This document shows positions 1 through 7,466 of a stretch of DNA of 64,000 nucleotides, in pieces. The translations under genes were made by a program, and so were the position numbers. The stretch is from JADCRZ01 sp031399065 (GTDB taxonomy: Bacteria > Bacteroidota > Bacteroidia > Chitinophagales > Chitinophagaceae), in NCBI GenBank assembly GCA_031399065.1, contig JANNOM010000075.1:60255-124254 (forward strand), written 5' to 3'. The notes under the pieces were generated by a model, which saw only the letters and a program-made list of their open reading frames with translations, was not told where the DNA came from and ran no database searches. Each line of letters opens with the position of its first letter. Within the stretch, counting starts at the first letter, position 1.

Positions 1-1
1 C

Positions 2-211
2 TTCAAGGTAGATAAAGCGGGTATCATACATGCTTCTATCGGCCGCGTTAGCTTCGGCTCTGAAAAGATCACTGAGAACAGCCTGGAATTCATCAACGCT
101 ATCATCAGGCTGAAACCATCGACCGCTAAAGGTACTTACCTTAAAGGCGTTAGTATGGCAAGCTCTATGAGCCCCGGCATCGTGATAGACACCAAAACAT
201 TCGTTCAATAA
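2..211 (+). CDS. rplA: 50S ribosomal protein L1, C-terminal part
   Basis: The last 69 codons of ribosomal protein uL1 enter from the left edge in frame and end with TAA at 209-211. The visible residues begin FKVDKAGIIHASIGRVSF and end in IVIDTKTFVQ, which matches the C-terminal part of L1 (domain I, which binds 23S rRNA in the L1 stalk). L1 also represses translation of its own operon in many bacteria. It is followed 41 bp later by rplJ, the usual rplKAJL order. The start lies outside the window. Confidence 0.93.
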   Translation, partial: FKVDKAGIIHASIGRVSFGSEKITENSLEFINAIIRLKPSTAKGTYLKGVSMASSMSPGIVIDTKTFVQ

Positions 212-252
212 ATCGTTAATGGTACAGTTAGCTGAACCATAAATAAAACATC

Positions 253-1008
253 ATGACAAAAGATCAAAAAAATGAAGTAATTGAACTGCTGAAAGGCAAG
301 TTCTCTCAATACGATAACTTCTACATTACCGATACAGAATCTCTTACCGTGGCGCAGGTGGGTAAATTACGCCGGGCCTGTTTCGACAAGAACGTTGAAA
401 TGAAAGTGGCTAAGAACACTCTTATCAAGAAAGCGCTGGAATCTTTAGACGGACAGCGTTATACCGGCGTGTATGATTCTTTACATAAAGTAACTGCCCT
501 GCTTTTTTCCGAAAACCCGAAGGAACCGGCACTTATCCTGAGCTCTTTCCGTAAGGAAAGCAACGGGGCTAAACCGGAACTTAAAGCCGCATTTATCAAT
601 GGAGATATTTACGCAGGTGATAACCAGTTAGCCTCACTCGTTAAGATCAAAACCAAAAATGAGTTGATCGGGGAAGTGATAGGATTGCTGCAGTCTCCTG
701 CCAAACGAGTAATCGCAGCATTACTGCATCATCATGAAAAGCAGGCTTCAGGTGTTGTAGCCGAAGCGGCTGCCCCTGCTGAAGTTAAGGCGATAGACGC
801 TCCGGTCGAGGAAGCCCCTGTAACAAAAGCGGAAGCTCCTGTAACTAAAGCTGAAGCTCCTGTAACGGAAGCCCCTGCTACAGAAGCTCCGGTTACAGAT
901 ACCCTGGAAACTGAAGCACACGTATCGGATACCTCTGCTACTGATACTCCTGCAACGGATACTCCTGCCACGGATACCCCGGCAAACGATAAACCAGTTG
1001 CTGAATAA
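253..1008 (+). CDS. rplJ: 50S ribosomal protein L10 with long low-complexity tail
   Basis: uL10 forms the base of the ribosomal stalk and holds the L7/L12 dimers. Residues 1-163 are a normal L10: an rRNA-binding N-terminal domain (LTVAQVGKLRRA, VAKNTLIKKAL) and the C-terminal helix NELIGEVIGLLQSPAKRVIA that carries L12 dimers. The family is usually about 170-180 residues; this one has 251. The extra residues, from about 164, are Ala/Pro/Glu/Thr/Val/Asp rich and made of short tandem units (KAEAPVT-type heptads around 192-206, then TDTPA-type pentads around 230-244). The tail has no predicted fold and is acidic. It lies between rplA and rplL in the expected operon. The core assignment is certain; the function of the tail is unknown. 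Confidence 0.97.
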   Translation: MTKDQKNEVIELLKGKFSQYDNFYITDTESLTVAQVGKLRRACFDKNVEMKVAKNTLIKKALESLDGQRYTGVYDSLHKVTALLFSENPKEPALILSSFRKESNGAKPELKAAFINGDIYAGDNQLASLVKIKTKNELIGEVIGLLQSPAKRVIAALLHHHEKQASGVVAEAAAPAEVKAIDAPVEEAPVTKAEAPVTKAEAPVTEAPATEAPVTDTLETEAHVSDTSATDTPATDTPATDTPANDKPVAE

Positions 1009-1097
1009 TGATTTGATTATTTACAGCCGGTAATACACCGGTGATTAATTAATAGCCCAGGCCTGAGGGAAAATAAAGGCAAATTTTTTTAAACCAT

Positions 1098-1127
1098 CCG
1101 CCGGACCTGTAACAGGTATGAAGGCGG
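1098..1127 (+). promoter_or_regulatory. Hairpin in the rplJ-rplL intergenic leader
   Basis: CCGCC (1098-1102) pairs with GGCGG (1123-1127), and inside it ACCTG (1105-1109) pairs with CAGGT (1113-1117) around a TAA loop. This two-part stem sits 16 nt before the rplL start in a 135-bp gap. There is no T-run after it, so it is not an intrinsic terminator. A processing site or translational control element for rplL is possible; this is inference from the pairing alone. Confidence 0.45.
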
Positions 1128-1143
1128 GAAAAATTTAATTCAA

Positions 1144-1518
1144 ATGGCAGACGTAAAAGTATTAGCAGAACAATTGGTTAGCCTTACTGTAAAAGAAGTA
1201 CAGGAATTGGCTGATGTATTAAAAGCAGATTATGGTATCGAACCAGCCGCAGCCGCAGTAGTAGTTAGCAGCGGAGATGGCGGTGGTGCTGCTGTTGTAG
1301 AAGAGCAGACAGCCTTCAACGTAATCCTGAAAAGTGGTGGTCCTTCCAAACTGAACGTTGTTAAGATTGTTAAAGATCTGACTGGTTTAGGTTTGAAAGA
1401 AGCAAAAGAACTGGTTGATAGCGCTCCGAAAGCAATCAAAGAAGGGGTTACAAAAGCAGAAGCCGAAGAGCTGAAGGCGAAATTAACGGAAGCTGGTGCT
1501 GACGTTGAAATTCAGTAA
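1144..1518 (+). CDS. rplL: 50S ribosomal protein L7/L12
   Basis: bL12 is the multi-copy stalk protein that recruits translational GTPases. The 124-residue length is normal. The N-terminal dimerisation helices (residues 1-33, ADVKVLAEQLVSLTVKEVQE) are followed by an Ala/Val/Gly-rich hinge (about 34-52) and the globular factor-binding domain (FNVILKSGGPSKLNVVKIVK, then LGLKEAKELVDSAPKAIKEG). It follows rplJ as usual. The next gene is not rpoB, as is common, but an AsmA-like gene. Confidence 0.98.
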   Translation: MADVKVLAEQLVSLTVKEVQELADVLKADYGIEPAAAAVVVSSGDGGGAAVVEEQTAFNVILKSGGPSKLNVVKIVKDLTGLGLKEAKELVDSAPKAIKEGVTKAEAEELKAKLTEAGADVEIQ

Positions 1519-1638
1519 TCAGGTTTCAGAATCCGGAATTAATAAAAGGCCTGTGCTCCCATCGAAAGATGCGTTGTACGGGTTTTTAAGTTGTTGCCAA
1601 TTGTTATTGTTGGCTAACTTGTTGCACTAACTGCCGTT

Positions 1639-3303
1639 ATGAAGAAATTACTCATCCTTTTGCTGATTATAGGAATATTGATTGCGGGTGTATTTTTTTA
1701 TCTCAAACTGCGTAAATCAAAAGATTTTCAACCTGCTATTAAGCAGCGACTGTCGAAACTCGTATCGGATGCTTCCAACGGTTTGTATAAACTGGAAATC
1801 GAAAACCTCGAAATCGATATACTCGATTCCAAACTTACCCTCGTTAATGCCCACCTGGTGCCGGATACGGCCATCTACTCATTGCTGGAACAGCAACAAA
1901 AAGCACCGAATGATTTATTTGATGTGCGTATAGATAAATTATCCATTGATGATATAGATATCACTTCCCTGTCTACCAATAAAAATATCCGTTTAAATAA
2001 ATTGTTTATCGATGCGCCTGAAGTAAAAGTATGGCATAAAAAGCAGCCATATAATATCCCGGCAGATAGTAGTAAAACGATCTACCAGCAAATATCGAAA
2101 GATATTAGCACCATTAAAGTAGACACCATCCTGGTACGCAATGTCGGTTTTACGCATTATAACCGGTTAAAAAAGGATAAGAAAAGCCAGCTTAAAAATG
2201 TTAACCTGGTTTTTACGGGGTTGCTTATGGATTCAACTACGCAATATGACAAAGACAGGTTCTTGTATGCGGAAGATTGCAGGATCAGTGTTCAGGACTA
2301 TACCGTTAACACCTCGGATAAACTGTACCGCTTCTCGGCCGCTATGCTGCAAATAAAAACAAGGGACCAGGTGATGGAAATGGATAGCATTTCGCTTAAG
2401 CCCGTACTCAACCGCGCTGATTTTTACAGAAAAGTCGGCTTTCAAAAAGACATATTCGATATTAAAATCGCTAAAATGAGTTTTAGCAAAGTGGAATGGT
2501 GGTCATTGCTGGCAGAAGAGTCTTTTATTTCATCGGTACTGAGTCTTGAAGACGGAAGCATCAGGATATATAATGATAAGTCGAAGCAGCCTGAAGGTAA
2601 AAGCAGGCAGGGAAAGTTTCCGCATCAGCTGTTGGCGAAAGTGCCCTTCAATATTGAACTCGATACCATCCGTTTATCTGATATCGACGTTTCTTACGAA
2701 GAGTTTAACCCGGTATCTGAAGAGGCCGGGACTATTTTTTTCGATAATATCAGGGGAAAAATTACGAATATTACCAACAACCCCGCGCGTATTAAACAGG
2801 ATAAACATTGTATAATCGATGTAAACGCGGTTTTCCTAAAAAAAACTCCCTTAAAAGCGGTATTTGACTTCGACCTAATGAGCATAAAAAATGGAGCATT
2901 TACCGTAAAGGCATCTATAGGTTCTATAAGCAATGAGCAGTTAAATACCATACTTATCCCGCTGGCGATGGTTAAAATCAATAGTGTGCAGGTCAAGAGT
3001 GTGGATCTTACAGTAAGGGGAGATAATTACAAGGGAAATGGCACTGTAAAATTGCTGTACGAAGACTTGAATATAACGGCGCTTAAAAATAAGGACGATA
3101 CGCTGAAGAAAAGATCCCTGCTTAGTTTTATAGCCAATAATTTTATTATTAAAAAGGAAAATCCGGAGAAAGGCAAAGCTCCCCGGGTGGAAAGCGGTAC
3201 CCATCAACACGTTGCCTATCGATCTTTTTTCAATCTTCTTTGGAAGACCATTTTCGTTTCTGCCGCCAAAACGGTGGGGTATAAGGCAAAGAATAAAAAA
3301 TAG
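1639..3303 (+). CDS. AsmA/DUF748-like membrane-anchored protein
   Basis: A 554-residue protein with one N-terminal membrane segment (about residues 3-22, KKLLILLLIIGILIAGVFF) and a long periplasmic part built of short amphipathic strands, such as KLEIENLEIDILDSKLTLVNA and FDVRIDKLSIDDIDITSL. This layout resembles AsmA-like/DUF748 proteins, which are linked to outer-membrane homeostasis and lipid transport. The assignment rests on the fold-like pattern and not on a catalytic motif, so the exact family is uncertain. It lies between rplL and rpoB, in the same direction, 120 bp after rplL and 243 bp before rpoB. The insertion splits the classic ribosomal/RNA polymerase operon. I infer no role in transcription or translation. 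Confidence 0.6.
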   Translation: MKKLLILLLIIGILIAGVFFYLKLRKSKDFQPAIKQRLSKLVSDASNGLYKLEIENLEIDILDSKLTLVNAHLVPDTAIYSLLEQQQKAPNDLFDVRIDKLSIDDIDITSLSTNKNIRLNKLFIDAPEVKVWHKKQPYNIPADSSKTIYQQISKDISTIKVDTILVRNVGFTHYNRLKKDKKSQLKNVNLVFTGLLMDSTTQYDKDRFLYAEDCRISVQDYTVNTSDKLYRFSAAMLQIKTRDQVMEMDSISLKPVLNRADFYRKVGFQKDIFDIKIAKMSFSKVEWWSLLAEESFISSVLSLEDGSIRIYNDKSKQPEGKSRQGKFPHQLLAKVPFNIELDTIRLSDIDVSYEEFNPVSEEAGTIFFDNIRGKITNITNNPARIKQDKHCIIDVNAVFLKKTPLKAVFDFDLMSIKNGAFTVKASIGSISNEQLNTILIPLAMVKINSVQVKSVDLTVRGDNYKGNGTVKLLYEDLNITALKNKDDTLKKRSLLSFIANNFIIKKENPEKGKAPRVESGTHQHVAYRSFFNLLWKTIFVSAAKTVGYKAKNKK

Positions 3304-3400
3304 GGAAATCTGAATAAAAAACGCTTAGATACCACTTAAACTTTCAAAATGACCATTTTAGGACTTTAAAATATCTTTTTACCTTTTCCCCATCTTTCCA

Positions 3401-3408
3401 TACCTTTG
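3401..3408 (+). promoter_or_regulatory. rpoB promoter, Bacteroidota -7 element
   Basis: TACCTTTG fits the Bacteroidota TAnnTTTG -7 consensus exactly. The -33 region is T-rich (3376-3387) but has no clean TTTG. A start near 3415 would give a leader of about 130 nt for rpoB, showing that rpoB has its own transcription start downstream of the AsmA-like gene. Confidence 0.55.
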
Positions 3409-3546
3409 CACTCCCCTTATAGTGGGCTAATCAGCAAAAGTAGGGATACAAATGTCCATTTGTTGTATAACTGCTTGATTATCAAAGAAGAATTTCGTGG
3501 GATTTATAGTAGTTGGTAGCAAATTTAAAAACCGGTTTATTACAAT

Positions 3547-6500
3547 ATGTCTTCAACAAAACTGAAAAGCAGGATTAATTTCGGTAAAATTAAAAATTTA
3601 GCCGAAACTCCTGATCTACTCGAAGTACAAATCCAGTCATTTAAAGAGTATTTCCAATTAGAAACTACGCCTGATAAGCGTAATATCGAAGGGTTGTTCC
3701 GTGTGTTCAAAGAGAATTTCCCGATTACCGACACACGTAATATATTCATGCTCGAGTTCCTGGATTATTTTATCGATCCGCCCCGCTATACCATCGAGGA
3801 ATGTATGGAGCGCGGACTTACGTATGCCGTGCCCTTAAAGGCAAAGCTGCGTTTGAGCTGTAATGATGAAGAGCATGTAGACTTCCAGACGATTGTTCAG
3901 GATGTATTTCTGGGTAATATCCCCTATATGACTCCCCGCGGTACCTTCGTGATCAATGGGGCAGAAAGGGTAGTGGTTTCCCAATTGCACAGATCTCCCG
4001 GCGTTTTCTTCGGACAGTCCGTTCACCCGAACGGAACCAAGATTTATTCCGCCCGTGTAATTCCTTTTAAAGGAGCCTGGATGGAGTTTGCTACCGATAT
4101 CAATAATGTAATGTATGCTTATATCGACCGTAAGAAGAAATTCCCGGTTACTACTTTGCTGCGTTCCATCGGTTTTGAAACTGATAAGGATATCCTGGAG
4201 CTGTTCGGCATGGCAGACGAGGTTAAAACCGATCGCGCTTCGCTCGAACCGTTCATTGGTAAAAAGCTGGCTGCCCGTGTATTACGTACCTGGGTGGAAG
4301 ATTTTGTGGATGAAGATACCGGTGAAGTGGTGTCTATCGAGCGTAACGAGATCGTTATGGAAAGAGATACTATCCTCGACGATTCAGCTATCGTTACGAT
4401 AGCCGATATGGACATCGAAAGTGTTTTTATTCAGAAAGAAGAAATGAGCGGAGACTACTCCATCATCTACAACACATTAAACAAAGATACCTCTAACTCG
4501 GAACTGGAAGCGGTTCAGCACATCTACCGCCAATTGCGCGGTGCAGATGCTCCGGATAACGAAACGGCCCGAGGTATTATCGATAAATTATTCTTTAGCG
4601 ATAAACGGTACGATCTGGGAGAAGTGGGCCGATATAAAATTAACCGCAAACTGAACCTGAATTATCCGCTCGAGCATAAAGTACTTACGAAGCAGGATAT
4701 TATTTCCATCATCAAATACCTGGTTCTGTTAACCAATGGTAAATCGGAAATAGATGATATCGATCACTTGAGCAATCGTCGTGTACGTACCGTTGGAGAG
4801 CAGTTATACGCACAGTTCGGTGTAGGCCTGGCCCGTATGGCCCGTACTATCCGTGAGAGAATGAACGTTCGGGATAACGAGGTGTTTACACCGGTTGACC
4901 TGATTAATGCGAGAACGCTTTCCTCCGTAATCAATTCCTTTTTTGGAACATCGCAGCTCAGCCAGTTCCTGGATCAAACCAACCCGCTGTCTGAAATTAC
5001 GCATAAACGCCGTATCTCCGCCCTCGGACCCGGCGGTCTGAGTCGCGAAAGAGCCGGTTTTGAAGTACGCGATGTGCACTATTCTCACTATGGTCGCTTA
5101 TGTACCATTGAAACTCCGGAAGGTCCTAACATTGGATTGATATCTACACTTTGTGTACATGCCAAGATCAATGAAATGGGATTCCTGGAAACGCCATACC
5201 GTAAGGTGGTAAATGGTAAGGTAGACCTCAATCATATCAAATTCCTGAGTGCGGAAGAAGAAGATTCCGCTAAAATTGCCCAGGCCAATACCGCCGTGGA
5301 TGATAAAGGAAATTTTGTTGAAGAAAAAATCGTAAGCCGCGAAACGGGTGACTTCCCAATTCTCGATAAAGCTGATGTGGAATACATGGACGTGGCACCT
5401 AACCAGATCGTTGGGTTAAGTGCTTCCCTTATTCCCTTCCTGGAACATGATGATGCCAACCGGGCCCTGATGGGATCCAACATGCAACGCCAGGCAGTTC
5501 CTCTTATCCGTCCTGAATCTCCTATTGTAGGTACAGGACTTGAAGGTAAAGCAGCCCGTGATGCACGTATCCAGATTCACTCCGAAGGGGCAGGTGTCGT
5601 TGAATTCGTAGATGCGAATGAAATTCATGTCCGTTACGAAAGAGATGAATTACAGAAGCTGGTAAGTTTTGAAGAAGACCTGCGCATATATAAGCTGACC
5701 AAATTTGCCAAAACAAACCAGGAAACATCCATCAATCTTACGCCAGCCGTTAAAAAGGGCCAGCGGGTGAAAGAGGGAGATTTTCTGACAGAAGGTTATG
5801 CGGTACAGGCCGGCGAACTCGCCCTGGGAAGAAACCTGAAAGTGGCATTCATGCCATGGAAAGGGTACAATTTCGAGGATGCGATCGTGATTAGCGAAAG
5901 AGTAGTGCGCGAAGACTTGTTTACTTCCATTCACATTTCCGAATATGAACTGGAAGTGCGCGATACCAAACTGGGTGAAGAGGAATTGACACCGGACATT
6001 CCTAATGTATCGGAAGAAGCAACTAAAGACCTGGACGAAAATGGTATCATCCGCATAGGTGCTCATATTAAAGAAGGAGATATACTGATTGGCAAAATCA
6101 CTCCTAAAGGAGAAAGCGATCCAACGCCTGAAGAAAAGCTTTTAAGAGCGATCTTCGGTGATAAAGCCGGTGATGCGAAAGATGCGTCCCTGAAAGCACC
6201 CAACGGTGTGGAAGGAGTGGTGATTGATAAGAAACTGTTCCAGCGCGCCAAGAAAGATAAGAATGCCAAGGTTCGTGAAAAAGCGTCTATCGACAAGCTG
6301 GAAAAAATACACGACAAAAACGTACAGGACCTGCTGGATATCCTTGTAAGCAAACTGCTTACGCTTACCAAAGAATATACTTCTTCCGGTGTCAATAATA
6401 ACTTCGGCGAAGTACAGATAGGTAAGGGAGCCAAATTTACCGCGAAGAACCTGGCAGGCATTGACTACCTGAACGTGAACCCATTGGGATGGACAGGTGA

Positions 6501-7350
6501 TGATAAAACGGATAACCTGATCAACGTTTTGTTGCACAACTACAGTATCAAGTACAACGAAGAACTGGGTAGATATAAAAGGGAAAAATTCAACATCTCT
6601 ATTGGTGATGAATTACCTGCCGGTGTATTGAAACTGGCAAAAGTATACCTGGCTGTTAAGCGTAAGCTGAAAGTAGGCGACAAGATGGCGGGTCGCCACG
6701 GTAATAAAGGGATCGTTGCCAAGATCGTTCGGGCGGAAGATATGCCGTTCCTCGAAGACGGGACCCCGGTGGATATTGTTTTGAATCCGCTCGGCGTACC
6801 TTCCCGTATGAACCTGGGCCAGATCTACGAAACAGTACTCGGATGGGCAGGGGAAAAGCTGGGTTTAAAGTTTGCCACCCCCATATTCGATGGTGCTTCT
6901 GTTGCGGAGATCGCAGATCATATCGAAAAAGCAGGGCTTCCCAGCTTCGGACATACGTACCTGTATGATGGTGAGACCGGAGATCGTTTCGACCAGAAAG
7001 CTACCGTGGGTATCATCTACGTTATCAAACTCCATCATATGGTGGATGATAAGATGCACGCACGTTCCATCGGGCCATACAGTCTCATTACACAGCAGCC
7101 GCTGGGTGGTAAGGCGCAGTTCGGTGGTCAGCGTTTCGGTGAAATGGAAGTTTGGGCACTCGAAGCATATGGTGCTTCCAACATTCTCCAGGAGTTACTG
7201 ACCCTGAAATCGGACGATATCATCGGACGCGCGAAGACCTACGAAGCGATCGTGAAAGGAGATAATATTCCAAGGGCAGGTATTCCCGAATCGTTCAATG
7301 TACTGGTACATGAACTAAGGGGGCTGGGACTTGATCTGAAGTTTGACTAA
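3547..7350 (+). CDS. rpoB: DNA-directed RNA polymerase subunit beta
   Basis: The beta subunit of RNA polymerase, 1267 residues, full length for the phylum. The rifampicin region is at about residues 463-500 (SQLSQFLDQTNPLSEITHKR, then RISALGPGGL). Residues equivalent to E. coli D516, H526 and S531 are unchanged, so nothing suggests rifampicin resistance. Later conserved blocks include CTIETPEGPNIGLI, the AGRHGNKGIVAKI catalytic-core motif and the C-terminal clamp region ending in LRGLGLDLKFD. The gene has its own promoter and ends in a strong intrinsic terminator. rpoC, normally next, is absent; a secreted gliding protein follows. Confidence 0.99.
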   Translation: MSSTKLKSRINFGKIKNLAETPDLLEVQIQSFKEYFQLETTPDKRNIEGLFRVFKENFPITDTRNIFMLEFLDYFIDPPRYTIEECMERGLTYAVPLKAKLRLSCNDEEHVDFQTIVQDVFLGNIPYMTPRGTFVINGAERVVVSQLHRSPGVFFGQSVHPNGTKIYSARVIPFKGAWMEFATDINNVMYAYIDRKKKFPVTTLLRSIGFETDKDILELFGMADEVKTDRASLEPFIGKKLAARVLRTWVEDFVDEDTGEVVSIERNEIVMERDTILDDSAIVTIADMDIESVFIQKEEMSGDYSIIYNTLNKDTSNSELEAVQHIYRQLRGADAPDNETARGIIDKLFFSDKRYDLGEVGRYKINRKLNLNYPLEHKVLTKQDIISIIKYLVLLTNGKSEIDDIDHLSNRRVRTVGEQLYAQFGVGLARMARTIRERMNVRDNEVFTPVDLINARTLSSVINSFFGTSQLSQFLDQTNPLSEITHKRRISALGPGGLSRERAGFEVRDVHYSHYGRLCTIETPEGPNIGLISTLCVHAKINEMGFLETPYRKVVNGKVDLNHIKFLSAEEEDSAKIAQANTAVDDKGNFVEEKIVSRETGDFPILDKADVEYMDVAPNQIVGLSASLIPFLEHDDANRALMGSNMQRQAVPLIRPESPIVGTGLEGKAARDARIQIHSEGAGVVEFVDANEIHVRYERDELQKLVSFEEDLRIYKLTKFAKTNQETSINLTPAVKKGQRVKEGDFLTEGYAVQAGELALGRNLKVAFMPWKGYNFEDAIVISERVVREDLFTSIHISEYELEVRDTKLGEEELTPDIPNVSEEATKDLDENGIIRIGAHIKEGDILIGKITPKGESDPTPEEKLLRAIFGDKAGDAKDASLKAPNGVEGVVIDKKLFQRAKKDKNAKVREKASIDKLEKIHDKNVQDLLDILVSKLLTLTKEYTSSGVNNNFGEVQIGKGAKFTAKNLAGIDYLNVNPLGWTGDDKTDNLINVLLHNYSIKYNEELGRYKREKFNISIGDELPAGVLKLAKVYLAVKRKLKVGDKMAGRHGNKGIVAKIVRAEDMPFLEDGTPVDIVLNPLGVPSRMNLGQIYETVLGWAGEKLGLKFATPIFDGASVAEIADHIEKAGLPSFGHTYLYDGETGDRFDQKATVGIIYVIKLHHMVDDKMHARSIGPYSLITQQPLGGKAQFGGQRFGEMEVWALEAYGASNILQELLTLKSDDIIGRAKTYEAIVKGDNIPRAGIPESFNVLVHELRGLGLDLKFD

Positions 7351-7370
7351 CAGATAATTAAAATCATATA

Positions 7371-7401
7371 AGCCATTCACGAAAGTGAATGGCTTTTTTT
7401 T
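7371..7401 (+). terminator. Intrinsic terminator after rpoB
   Basis: AGCCATTCAC (7371-7380), a GAAA tetraloop and GTGAATGGCT (7385-7394) form a perfect 10-bp stem followed by eight Ts. This is a textbook terminator and ends rpoB transcription before the next gene. Confidence 0.95.
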
Positions 7402-7466
7402 ACCCAAAACTGGCTACTATGGACTAAAAAACGTAAATTCATACTGATCATTACCCGCTGGCTGAT

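Noticed and set aside
732..971. Open frame on the minus strand opposite the rplJ tail, giving a repetitive Val/Ser/Ala peptide
   Set aside because: It is the reverse reading of the repeat-rich rplJ tail; no start signal or family similarity.
5650..6537. Long open frames antisense to rpoB
   Set aside because: They mirror a highly conserved coding region, and show no domain, signal or promoter.
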